Shown one piece after another: positions 17,213 through 26,774 of a DNA stretch of 64,000 bases. Where the stretch lies: contig NC_079259.1 in NCBI RefSeq assembly GCF_947241705.1, forward strand, positions 372,001 to 436,000, given 5' to 3'. Under the pieces are notes generated by a model that was not told where the DNA came from, ran no database searches, and worked only from the letters and a program-made list of their open reading frames with translations. Both the position numbers and the translations under genes were made by a program. Each line of letters begins with the position of its first letter. Position 1 is the stretch's first letter. Source of the DNA: Saccharomyces mikatae IFO 1815 (lineage: Eukaryota > Ascomycota > Saccharomycetes > Saccharomycetales > Saccharomycetaceae).

Positions 17213-20209
17213 ATGGCAGGTATGCAGAAAAGAAGGAGGAATCTTGAAGATCAAGACGTTATTGGAAGTGAAGAAGACGACATCGCCTTTGATATCGCCA
17301 ATGATATTGCTTTAAATGATAGTGAAAGTGATTCTAATGATTCTGAAAATGAGATAGAAGCAGGATACGGCCCCAGTGATGTACAAGATATTATTGAATA
17401 CAGCTCAGATGATGAAGAAGAAGGTAAAAAGAGCAATAAAAAGAAGAAAACGAATGACAAGAAACCTGGGAAAAACAAGCACAATAAAAAGGAAGTAGCA
17501 GCATTTCCGATATTGGAACTCTCAGACGATGAAAACAATATATCTGGTCAAACTCAAGCAGGTGAAGAAGAGGATGATGTCAATGAGTATTTTTCCACTA
17601 ATAACTTAGAAAAACAAAAGCATAAAAAAGGTAGTTTCCCTAGTTTTGGTTTATCTAAGATTGTATTGAACAATATCAAGCGGAAGGGGTTTCGCCAGCC
17701 CACACCTATCCAAAGAAAGACTATCCCGTTGATTTTACAAAGTAGAGATATTGTCGGTATGGCACGTACCGGTTCTGGTAAGACGGCAGCATTCATCTTA
17801 CCGATGGTGGAAAAGTTGAAAAGTCATTCAGGTAAGATTGGTGCTCGTGCAGTTATTCTTTCACCTTCCAGAGAATTGGCCATGCAGACTTTCAATGTCT
17901 TCAAGGACTTTGCCAGAGGTACGGAATTAAGAAGTGTCCTCTTAACCGGTGGTGATTCCTTGGAAGAGCAATTTAGTATGATGATGAGCAACCCAGACGT
18001 TATTATTGCAACACCTGGTAGATTTTTGCATTTGAAGGTCGAAATGAACCTTGATTTGAAAAGTGTCGAATATGTTGTTTTCGATGAAGCAGATAGGTTG
18101 TTCGAAATGGGTTTCCAAGAACAATTGAATGAATTACTTGCATCTCTACCTACAACAAGACAGACTCTGTTATTTTCTGCTACTCTGCCTAACTCATTGG
18201 TAGATTTTGTCAAGGCTGGTTTGGTTAATCCAGTTTTGGTTCGTTTGGATGCAGAAACTAAAGTTTCAGAAAATTTAGAGATGCTTTTCCTATCCAGCAA
18301 AAATGCAGACAGAGAAGCAAATCTATTGTACATTTTACAAGAAGTTATAAGGATTCCATTGGCAACTAGTGAACAACTTCTAAAGCTTCAAAAGAGTACC
18401 AATGAAGCAGACAGCGACTCAGATGACGAAAATGATCGTCAAAAGAAGAAGATAAATTTCAAGAAGGAAAAGTTCCGCAAACAAAAAATGCCGGCGGCCA
18501 ATGAACTGCCTTCTGAAAAGGCAACTATTTTATTCGTTCCAACAAGACATCATGTGGAATACATCTCTCAACTCTTGAGAGACTGTGGATACTTGATTTC
18601 GTATATTTACGGTACTTTGGATCAACATGCTCGTAAAAATCAACTATATAACTTCAGAGCAGGTTTGACTTCCATTTTAGTTGTTACAGATGTTGCTGCG
18701 AGAGGTGTTGATATTCCAATGTTAGCGAATGTTATTAATTACACGCTGCCGGGTTCATCCAAAATTTTTGTTCATCGTGTTGGTAGAACTGCAAGAGCTG
18801 GTAACAAAGGTTGGGCATATTCGATTGTGGCTGAAAATGAACTGCCTTATCTTCTGGATTTGGAGCTCTTTTTGGGTAAAAAAATTCTTCTGACACCGAT
18901 GTACGATAGTCTCGTTGATGTAATGAAGAAAAGATGGGTAGAAGAGGGCAACTCGGCATATAATTTTCAATTACCAAAACTCTCATACACGAAACGACTC
19001 GTTCTAGGCTCATGTCCAAGACTGGATGTTGAAGGTTTAGGTGACCTTTATAAAAACCTGATGACTTCTAATTTTGACCTACAGTTGGCCAAGAAGACAG
19101 CCATGAAAGCAGAAAAGCTATATTACAGAACACGTACTTCTGCCTCCCCTGAATCTTTAAAAAGAAGTAAGGAAATTATTGCTTCTGGTTGGGATGCTCA
19201 AAATGCATATTTCGGTAAAAACGAAGAGAAGGAAAAGTTGGACTTTCTGGCTAAATTGCAAAACAGAAGGAACAAAGAGACGGTGTTTGAATTTACGAGA
19301 AACCCAGACGACGAAATGGCAGTGTTCATGAAAAGAAGAAGAAAACAACTAGCGCCAATTCAACGAAAGGCAACCGAAAGAAGGGAACTATTAGAAAAGG
19401 AAAGAATGGCGGGTCTTTCACATTCTATCGAAGACGAAATTTTGAAAGGTGATGATGGAGAGACAGGTTATACAGTTTCCGAAGATGCTTTGAAAAATTT
19501 TGAAGATGCAGACCAGTTATTGGAAGCACAAGAGAACGAAAGCAAGAAGAAAAAGAAACCGAAAACTTTCAAGGATCCAACTTTTTTTTTGAGTCATTAC
19601 GCACCAGCTGGGGAAATACAAGACAAACAGTTGCAAATAACTAACGGTTTCGCTAATGATGCTGCTCAAGCCGCTTACGATTTGAACAGTGATGATAAAG
19701 TACAGGTTCATAAGCAAACGGCTACTGTGAAGTGGGACAAAAAAAGAAAGAAATATGTAAACACTCAAGGTATTGATAATAAGAAATATATCATTGGCGA
19801 AAGTGGTCAAAAAATTGCGGCAAGTTTCAGGTCCGGCAGATTTGATGATTGGTCGAAGGCCAGAAATCTGAAGCCATTGAAGGTCGGTTCCAGGGAGTCA
19901 AGCATACCATCTAACTTGCTCCAAGATCCTTCGCAAGGTACCGGTTCAAATGGTAGAACAGTTCGTGGGAAGTTCAAGCATAAACAAATGAAAGCACCTA
20001 AAATGCCAGATAAACATAGAGATAATTACTACTCACAAAAGAAGAAGGTGGATAAGGCCCTACAAAGCGGTATTAGCGTCAAGGGGTATAATAACGCTCC
20101 AGGTCTACGAAATGAATTGAAATCTACTGAACAAATCAGAAAGGATAGGAATATGGCAGAGAAAAAACGTGCAAAGAATGCCCGTCCCTCGAAAAAGCGT
20201 AAATTTTAG
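17213..20209 (+). CDS. DBP10: DEAD-box RNA helicase for 60S ribosome assembly
   Basis: 998 residues (995 in S. cerevisiae). Dbp10 is a nucleolar ATP-dependent helicase needed for pre-60S maturation. Motifs in order: acidic low-complexity N-terminus (1-135), Q motif around GFRQPTPIQ (159-167), Walker A ARTGSGKT (184-191), PSREL (218-222), TPGR (267-270), DEAD (291-294), SAT in LLFSATLP, and HRVGRTARAG in the second RecA domain. The C-terminal third is lysine-rich and ends PSKKRKF, a likely nuclear localisation signal. A DBP10-specific insertion of acidic and basic residues separates the two RecA domains. The core is nearly invariant while the N-terminus differs at many positions from S. cerevisiae. 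Confidence 0.97.
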   Translation: MAGMQKRRRNLEDQDVIGSEEDDIAFDIANDIALNDSESDSNDSENEIEAGYGPSDVQDIIEYSSDDEEEGKKSNKKKKTNDKKPGKNKHNKKEVAAFPILELSDDENNISGQTQAGEEEDDVNEYFSTNNLEKQKHKKGSFPSFGLSKIVLNNIKRKGFRQPTPIQRKTIPLILQSRDIVGMARTGSGKTAAFILPMVEKLKSHSGKIGARAVILSPSRELAMQTFNVFKDFARGTELRSVLLTGGDSLEEQFSMMMSNPDVIIATPGRFLHLKVEMNLDLKSVEYVVFDEADRLFEMGFQEQLNELLASLPTTRQTLLFSATLPNSLVDFVKAGLVNPVLVRLDAETKVSENLEMLFLSSKNADREANLLYILQEVIRIPLATSEQLLKLQKSTNEADSDSDDENDRQKKKINFKKEKFRKQKMPAANELPSEKATILFVPTRHHVEYISQLLRDCGYLISYIYGTLDQHARKNQLYNFRAGLTSILVVTDVAARGVDIPMLANVINYTLPGSSKIFVHRVGRTARAGNKGWAYSIVAENELPYLLDLELFLGKKILLTPMYDSLVDVMKKRWVEEGNSAYNFQLPKLSYTKRLVLGSCPRLDVEGLGDLYKNLMTSNFDLQLAKKTAMKAEKLYYRTRTSASPESLKRSKEIIASGWDAQNAYFGKNEEKEKLDFLAKLQNRRNKETVFEFTRNPDDEMAVFMKRRRKQLAPIQRKATERRELLEKERMAGLSHSIEDEILKGDDGETGYTVSEDALKNFEDADQLLEAQENESKKKKKPKTFKDPTFFLSHYAPAGEIQDKQLQITNGFANDAAQAAYDLNSDDKVQVHKQTATVKWDKKRKKYVNTQGIDNKKYIIGESGQKIAASFRSGRFDDWSKARNLKPLKVGSRESSIPSNLLQDPSQGTGSNGRTVRGKFKHKQMKAPKMPDKHRDNYYSQKKKVDKALQSGISVKGYNNAPGLRNELKSTEQIRKDRNMAEKKRAKNARPSKKRKF

Positions 20210-20528
20210 ACAGCTGAGAACTATCTAGATCGAAAGATATATAGTTTATATATGTACCATAGTGAAAAAAAAAGAAATAAATTTACACCTCTTCTTTATA
20301 GTCTCTTGTTATTTCACTATTCGATTGTGATTAGGATTTTTTTGTAGCGCATTTTTGGTATTCTTTTCCTCCGATGAGACACAGCAAAGAAGTGCTAAAT
20401 ATCAGTTGAAAAAGTACAATAGATAAAAAACTAGCTGATAGAATAGGTCAAAGATCCTTGACAAACTATTTTAAGGAGTGTTTTTATTTAAATTCCGTTT
20501 AATAGAAGTAGGAAGTTCATTGTTCCTG
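20210..20528. other. intergenic DBP10-PRP9
   Basis: 319 bp holding the DBP10 3' end and the PRP9 promoter; no further gene seen. Confidence 0.5.
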
Positions 20529-22124
20529 ATGAGTTTTTTGGAAACAAGGAGATCCTTGTTGGAAGACATGGAAATTATTGAAAATGCTATAGTAGAAAGA
20601 ATTCGACGGAATCCAGAGTTGTATTACCACTATATACAGGAATCGAGCAAAGTATTTCCTGATGTTAAACTTCCCAAGTCATCGTTGATTGCCGAGAACA
20701 AACTGTTTAAAATTAAAAAAGTTAAGAGGAATAGAAAACAGGTGATTTTGCAGCAGCATGAGATAAGTCTTTTTCTTCGAGACTATCTAGAGAAACAAAA
20801 GTCTTTTAATAATATAAATAGTCAAAACTATTCACAGGAGGACGACAAAGATCTTTGTAGCTTTGATGAAGAATTACGGCAGCTCGAGGATGAGCTGAAA
20901 AGTGAAGAGGAGAATTTTCAACTGGATATAAATTCAAAAAGAAACAAATATGCTTTATTCTCATCTTCTATTGATTCATCAAAACGTACCAATATACTGT
21001 CTGAGAGGGCAAGAGATCTAGATTTGAATAAAATATTTACTAGAGACGAGCAATATGGTGAATATATGGAGCTAGAACAATTCCATTCTTTATGGTTGAA
21101 CGTATTTAAGAGAAGCGATTGTTCTTTACTCCAATTTTTCGATGTCGTAGAGTTATTTGTTGACGATAAAAAATATTTGCTAACCCCACCGATGGATCGT
21201 AAGAATGATAGGTACATGGCCTTTTTGATCAAGTTATGCAAGTATTTAGAAACCTTTTTCTTCAAAAGTTATGCCTTGTTTGACAAAGAAGTCATCGAAA
21301 GTTCAATCAGGTTTGACTTTGAACAGTCATATTGTAAGGGATCACTTAGGTCCGAGGCAAAGGGTATTCATTGCCCCTTTTGTTACAAATGGTTCAAGAC
21401 ATCTCCTGTTTTCGAAAACCATTTAACGGGGAAAATCCACAAGAAGAACGAATTTAAAAGGAAGGATACAGTATACTCTGAATATAAGCTGCATCGATAC
21501 CTGAAATACCTTAAAGATGAGTTTTCTCACACAAAAAGTTTTGTTGAGAGAAAACTGGTGTTTACAGCAAATGAAAGAATAGCGGAAATGGATGCTTTAA
21601 CGCAGAAGTATGAAGCCCCTGCGTATGATCCAACTGATAAGGACGGCGATCAACAGAAAGGTAGCGATCAGAGAGACGATCAACTGCAAGAAAAGCACTT
21701 CTTTGGGAAATCATTCGACATGCCACTGGGTCCCGACGGATTGCCTATGCCACACTGGCTATATAAACTGCATGGGCTTGACAGGGAATACCACTGTGAG
21801 ATTTGTGCGAATAAAGTTTATAATGGACGCCGCACTTTTGAAAGACACTTTAATGAAGGACCACATCTTTATCATTTGCGATGCCTGGGCATCGAACCCT
21901 CTTTAGCATTTAAGGGGATAACTAAAATTACAGAGGCACAGAAGCTTTGGGAGAATATGCAAAAGCAGCCACAATCTGCAACCTCTATTGCATCTTCACT
22001 CACAAAGCTAAAACATTCTCGATCGAAACTTCCCACCGAATTGGAACTAGAAGAAGAAGACGAAGAAGGGAACGTGATGAGTAAGAAGGTCTTTGATGAA
22101 CTCAAGAAGCAAGGTCTGGTGTGA
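20529..22124 (+). CDS. PRP9: SF3a60 splicing factor
   Basis: 531 residues if started at the ATG of MSFLETRRSLLEDM, against 530 in S. cerevisiae. The frame is open 17 codons further up, but that extension (MFLFKFRLIEVGSS) has no counterpart in the family. Prp9 is the SF3a60 homologue in the U2 snRNP and helps form the pre-spliceosome with Prp11 and Prp21. Two zinc-finger regions are visible: HCPFCYKWFKTSPVFENH and HCEICANKVYNGRRTFERH, each followed by a second His. The C-terminus GNVMSKKVFDELKKQGLV is conserved. This is one of the more divergent proteins in the window (about 84% over the first 70 residues against remembered S. cerevisiae sequence). Confidence 0.95.
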   Translation: MSFLETRRSLLEDMEIIENAIVERIRRNPELYYHYIQESSKVFPDVKLPKSSLIAENKLFKIKKVKRNRKQVILQQHEISLFLRDYLEKQKSFNNINSQNYSQEDDKDLCSFDEELRQLEDELKSEEENFQLDINSKRNKYALFSSSIDSSKRTNILSERARDLDLNKIFTRDEQYGEYMELEQFHSLWLNVFKRSDCSLLQFFDVVELFVDDKKYLLTPPMDRKNDRYMAFLIKLCKYLETFFFKSYALFDKEVIESSIRFDFEQSYCKGSLRSEAKGIHCPFCYKWFKTSPVFENHLTGKIHKKNEFKRKDTVYSEYKLHRYLKYLKDEFSHTKSFVERKLVFTANERIAEMDALTQKYEAPAYDPTDKDGDQQKGSDQRDDQLQEKHFFGKSFDMPLGPDGLPMPHWLYKLHGLDREYHCEICANKVYNGRRTFERHFNEGPHLYHLRCLGIEPSLAFKGITKITEAQKLWENMQKQPQSATSIASSLTKLKHSRSKLPTELELEEEDEEGNVMSKKVFDELKKQGLV

Positions 22125-22140
22125 CTTATTCCATTTTATA

Positions 22141-22151
22141 TATCAAACATA

Positions 22152-22208
<57 letters not shown>

Positions 22209-22216
22209 GTTTGATA
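22141..22216. repeat. 76-bp AT-rich palindrome after PRP9
   Basis: Perfect outer arms (TATCAAACAT at 22141-22150 and its reverse complement at 22207-22216) enclose alternating TA dinucleotides broken by two AC pairs. It could extrude as a long hairpin or cruciform. It starts about 17 bp after the PRP9 stop, so a 3'-end or polyadenylation role (TA-rich efficiency element) is plausible. Confidence 0.85.
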
Positions 22217-22401
22217 AATAGTGGCAGTATGTATGTATTGTATTTCCGATATCACGACGTGTTGATTACCCGTCGTGTGAGCTATTTGAAAAGCGAAAAC
22301 AATTTGAAGACCCACGTAATGGATAAAAAAGACATAAGAAACAAGTGTAGGCTATCAGTGAGCAAGTAACTGCAATACACAAAGAAAACTATACACTAAA
22401 A

Positions 22402-23701
22402 ATGGATCCACATAACCCAATTGGTATGTTGTCAATAAGATTATTAATTCTAATGGCAATTGAGCTTACTACCCTCTACAGCTTCGTTTCTTTTAGTTTT
22501 TTAGTTTTTTTACCCCTATATTATTAATACTAACCATCGTAATATAGTTCTTGATCAGGGTACTGGTTTCGTCAAAATTGGTCGTGCTGGTGAGAACTTC
22601 CCAGATTACACGTTTCCTTCTATTGTTGGTAGACCCATTTTAAGAGCGGAAGAACGTGCTAGCGTTACTACACCATTAAAAGACATTATGATTGGTGATG
22701 AGGCAAGTGACGTTCGTTCCTACTTACAGATATCTTATCCCATGGAAAATGGTATCATCAAAAACTGGACAGATATGGAACTACTTTGGGACTACGCCTT
22801 TTTCGAACAAATGAAATTACCATCCACCTCCAACGGTAAGATTCTATTAACGGAACCTCCAATGAACCCGTTGAAAAATAGAGAAAAAATGTGCGAGGTA
22901 ATGTTTGAAAAATACGATTTTGGCGGCGTTTACGTTGCCATCCAGGCTGTGTTAGCATTGTACGCACAAGGTTTGTCTTCAGGGGTCGTCGTTGATTCGG
23001 GTGATGGTGTTACACATATAGTTCCAGTTTACGAATCTGTCGTTTTGAGTCATTTGACAAGAAGATTGGATGTTGCTGGTAGAGACGTGACTAGGCATTT
23101 AATTGACTTGCTTTCTCGTCGTGGCTACGCATTTAATAGAACCGCAGACTTTGAAACAGTCCGTCAAATAAAGGAAAAACTATGTTATGTTTCGTATGAC
23201 TTAGACTTGGATACAAAACTGGCTAGAGAAACAACTGCTCTTGTGGAATCGTACGAGTTACCGGATGGGAGGACAATTAAAGTGGGGCAAGAAAGGTTTG
23301 AGGCTCCAGAGTGTTTGTTCCAACCTGGTTTGGTCGATGTCGAGCAACCTGGTGTGGGAGAACTACTATTCAATACCGTGCAATCAGCCGATGTTGATAT
23401 TAGAAGTTCATTGTATAAAGCTATCGTTCTTTCAGGTGGTTCAAGTATGTATCCAGGTCTTCCTTCAAGATTAGAAAAAGAACTGAAACAATTATGGTTT
23501 AGTAGAGTCTTACACAATGACCCTTCGAGGCTTGATAAATTTAAGGTTAGAATCGAAGATCCCCCAAGGAGAAAACATATGGTTTTTATCGGTGGTGCTG
23601 TCTTGGCTAGCATCATGGCCGATAAAGATCACATGTGGTTGTCGAAGCAAGAGTGGCTAGAAAGTGGACCAGCTTCAATGGCTAAATTTGGTCCAAGATA
23701 G
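22402..23701 (+). CDS. ARP2: Arp2/3 complex actin-related protein 2 (spliced)
   Basis: Two exons, 22402-22423 and 22548-23701, giving 391 residues, the S. cerevisiae length. Exon 1 codes MDPHNPI; the split codon joins to V-L-D-Q-G-T-G-F, the actin-fold phosphate-1 loop. Arp2 pairs with Arp3 to nucleate branched actin at cortical patches for endocytosis. Other actin-fold signatures are [17 protein letters not shown] (phosphate-2) and [20 protein letters not shown] (adenosine loop). The protein is almost unchanged from S. cerevisiae, as expected for this family. An internal methionine at 22688 opens the long exon-2 frame but would remove the N-terminal nucleotide-binding loop, so splicing is required. 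Confidence 0.96.
22424..22547 (+). other. ARP2 intron
   Basis: 124-nt intron with consensus yeast signals: GTATGT at 22424, branch point TACTAAC at 22528-22534, and TAG ending at 22547. The short first exon is typical of yeast intron-containing genes. Confidence 0.95.
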
Positions 23702-24054
23702 ATTTGATCTTTATTGATGCAAGTAAAAATTAATAAAAAATAAAAATCTACAAATGGAAAATGGAAACGAAAAATATAAACATATATATAAATGTAGTGA
23801 GTCAATAAGACAAAATTTTGAAAAAAATATCAAAACAAGATGTTATTTTAAGCGCCGTCAGACAGGAGTGTCTTTTCTTCGCTTAAAGACATGCGATATA
23901 TTTGACGAATAAAAAGTGATTAAAATAATTAATTAAATGAATATAAATGTAGGAACAAGCTGATGACAATCAATGAACCTATATATGCACGTCAAACTCT
24001 AAACGAATGCATTGACATAACCATTACATTCTGAGTTTTCCTTTTCTTGTTCCT
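23702..24054. terminator. convergent 3' ends of ARP2 and MPS1
   Basis: 353 bp between the convergent ARP2 and MPS1 genes. AT-rich with TATATA runs near 23780, typical of yeast polyadenylation regions; no other gene seen. Confidence 0.5.
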
Positions 24055-26352
24055 CTAAATTTTGTAGTCCGAAAATTTTCTTAAAACAGTCTCTACCACA
24101 TCATTAAGATCATCATGCGATATCTGAGGCTTCTCGGAACCATACCTAACAGCATTCTTGATAAGATCTTCCATAATTGATCCAGATATCATAAAAGGTT
24201 GAAGGAAAGTGCTACTCAGTACTTTATCCACGGTCCATCTCTTGTCTGGATTTCTGTATAAGCACGCCTTCATTAATTCAATCGCTGATTTTGGAATCTT
24301 TTCATTATTGCTAGTATACTCAGGAAATGGAATTTTCACATCAGGATTCATGATAGCTAGCAGTCTATTTTGGCCCTGAAAACTGCCATATGGGGGTTTC
24401 CCATAAATCATTTGATATATGATGCAACCACACGACCACATATCTGATGGTCTTCCCACTTTCCACTTGTTCCCCTCGTGTTGATTATCACTACTTTGGG
24501 TGTAATTCATAGCAACTAATGCCTCTGGTGCCATATAATTTGGAGTACCAATTTGAGTTTCACGATATATATTCACTGTGTGTTCAGGTACGGCATTTGC
24601 TATGCCAAAATCAATTATTTTCAAAATACCTTTTACTAGGACAAAATTTGCGGGTTTCAGGTCCGAGTGAACAATGCCGGCGTCATGAACTACTTTAATG
24701 CAGAGAAGCATTTCCTTTGTATAAAATCTAACAAAATTAAAATCCAGAGGCATATTACTTCTTTGATTAAGAATTTGCGACAAATCATGATCACCACATT
24801 CCATTATCAAGTACAATAAACCATCTCCCATTTCGTAATCAAGTAGCTGAATTACACGTCTTTGATCCTTCAATTTTTCCAATAGTTCTATTTCTCCTTT
24901 GAACCCATCAACACTTGAATCATCGAAAGCATCAAAAGACACTCTTTTAAGTGCGTATATCTTATTGCCTGATCCTTTCACCTTGTAAACTCTAGAGGAT
25001 CCACCTCTACCTAACAATTCTATTTTTTCATATTGAGAATCATTAACTGTAATCATGCTTCTATTGTTTGATGAGGAAGCTGATTTTGCAGGCTCTACAA
25101 TTTCAACTTTTTTTGTGACGGGGGGTTTGGGGGCTGGTCGATGGTAAAAAACTTCTTGAATTTTTTTGTTTTCATTCTCATTTGTAATGACATCATCCAA
25201 TGATCTTTTCAATCTTTTATTGTCCTGCTGAAGAATATTATCGGCATGATTCGCATTTATGCTTATGTTTCGTAACACACCTCTTTTTTCAGAATCTGAA
25301 TCTTTATTTCTTGAAATTTCTTTGTGTATGTTATGGATTGGACTATTGAAGCTACTGTTATTACTAGTATCAATGTTTTCTTTAAGGGCTCTTCTTATTT
25401 CGATTGATGATTTAGAAGATGATGATCCAGTAGAAATTTTCCTTCTTGGTAAAGAACTATTAATGAACGTTATAGAATTGTCCTTGCTTGGCAATAAGTT
25501 ATTGCTAGAAAGAGAAGTGGAAGAAGATCTGTTTTTATAAAGTAATTCTCTGGAACTATGTTTTCGCAGTGCTGCTTGTCTATTTTCTTCTCTCTGTTTA
25601 TCAAAGTAAATCTGAGATATTAGTGGAAGGTCACTGGTAGGCAGGTTATGTTTTTTAATGTATTGAATCGGATTCAAATCTCCAAATTCTATTGATTCAT
25701 AGTCCATATTCTTCTTTGATTCTCTAAATCCAGATTTGTTAGAATCCTCAAGAAGTGTTTCTATTGTCTCCCTTGGGTTGATTGGTAGGTTTGAAGAATT
25801 AGGCACCTCCTCATCAAAAACATTTGTCAATGTAGTTGCTCTCTTTGCAGGCCCCAGCTTTGTTGTTCTATTAGATATTAAGAATCTTTTACTTCTTCTT
25901 TCAGCATATTTTGAAGTCATATCTTCTTTCATGTTTTGTCTCAAGTTTCTTATTCTTTCAAAACTCTTATCGAGACTATTTCCAACATTTATCTCTATAT
26001 CATTAGTGTTCATTGTTGTCATGCTAGTTTGATGATTATTTCTTAAATATCGTCCAAATAAGGTTGAATGTGATGAGGTACTAGTATGGCCAGATGTCAA
26101 ATTGCCCATTGATGATGGGGGATGACTCCTGGAAGAGCTTCTGTCCATTTCTTCTAAAACATGATTTGTCATCTTATTAGTTTTATGGCTTGATAGTGTC
26201 TCCGGTGCTGAAGTCTTTTCTGAGTGCGAAAGTAAAGCAGATCCAAAATTGCTTAATTTCGGGGGGGTGGTAAACTCTTCATCATCTGAAAACTGTCGCA
26301 TGTTCGTTCTCGAATTTAAATCCATATAATCATGGAATGAATTTGTTGACAT
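24055..26352 (-). CDS. MPS1: dual-specificity spindle-checkpoint kinase
   Basis: 765 residues when started at MSTNSFHDYMDL (764 in S. cerevisiae). The frame is open 31 codons upstream, but that part does not match the family. Mps1 is needed for spindle pole body duplication and for the spindle assembly checkpoint at kinetochores. The first about 430 residues are Ser/Asn-rich and fast-evolving. The kinase domain follows: GRGGSSRVYKVKG (Gly loop), YALKRVS (ATP-binding Lys), VHSDLKPANFVLV (catalytic loop, with the Ser variant of HRD typical of Mps1/TTK), DFGIA, and GTPNYMAPEAL. The kinase part is nearly identical to S. cerevisiae while the N-terminus is not. Confidence 0.96.
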   Translation of the reverse strand: MSTNSFHDYMDLNSRTNMRQFSDDEEFTTPPKLSNFGSALLSHSEKTSAPETLSSHKTNKMTNHVLEEMDRSSSRSHPPSSMGNLTSGHTSTSSHSTLFGRYLRNNHQTSMTTMNTNDIEINVGNSLDKSFERIRNLRQNMKEDMTSKYAERRSKRFLISNRTTKLGPAKRATTLTNVFDEEVPNSSNLPINPRETIETLLEDSNKSGFRESKKNMDYESIEFGDLNPIQYIKKHNLPTSDLPLISQIYFDKQREENRQAALRKHSSRELLYKNRSSSTSLSSNNLLPSKDNSITFINSSLPRRKISTGSSSSKSSIEIRRALKENIDTSNNSSFNSPIHNIHKEISRNKDSDSEKRGVLRNISINANHADNILQQDNKRLKRSLDDVITNENENKKIQEVFYHRPAPKPPVTKKVEIVEPAKSASSSNNRSMITVNDSQYEKIELLGRGGSSRVYKVKGSGNKIYALKRVSFDAFDDSSVDGFKGEIELLEKLKDQRRVIQLLDYEMGDGLLYLIMECGDHDLSQILNQRSNMPLDFNFVRFYTKEMLLCIKVVHDAGIVHSDLKPANFVLVKGILKIIDFGIANAVPEHTVNIYRETQIGTPNYMAPEALVAMNYTQSSDNQHEGNKWKVGRPSDMWSCGCIIYQMIYGKPPYGSFQGQNRLLAIMNPDVKIPFPEYTSNNEKIPKSAIELMKACLYRNPDKRWTVDKVLSSTFLQPFMISGSIMEDLIKNAVRYGSEKPQISHDDLNDVVETVLRKFSDYKI

Positions 26353-26774
26353 TATTGTATCGAGTTCATTCAGTTCTTGTGGAGACAAACTATTAATTTG
26401 AGTGTTGCACCGATTTCGATGAACAACCGCAATATCCTTTTTCAACCTTCAAAGAGCTTATTTTAAACACCCTTTCTGACGTTTCAATTTATTGCTATTG
26501 AAACGATAGATTTTAAGTTCTATATAAGCTTGCCTTCGCACAACATCGGTAATTAATCTTTGCAACCCTTGCTAGTTTTTTTAGTTTTGTTTACTATCTC
26601 GAATCTGTATTTTTGTAGTTTCATACGACTATCGTGACTTTAGAATTTCTTTTTGTGTCACAATATGCCATAAAAAAGGTATTGGTCAGAATATATAAAT
26701 ATGTATATGTGCTCTGCTGTAAGGTCTCTATATAATCACATCATGGTAATGCATCCATTCAGTCTTATTATTGT
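26353..26774. other. intergenic, MPS1 promoter and MRX9 3' end
   Basis: 422 bp between two minus-strand genes. AT-rich; no extra gene or LTR seen. Confidence 0.5.

Noticed and set aside
20478-20528. Upstream in-frame start of PRP9
   Set aside because: The added 17 residues do not resemble the family N-terminus, whereas MSFLETRRSLLE does.
26353-26445. Upstream in-frame start of MPS1
   Set aside because: MSTNSFHDY matches the known N-terminus and gives the family length; the 31 upstream residues do not.
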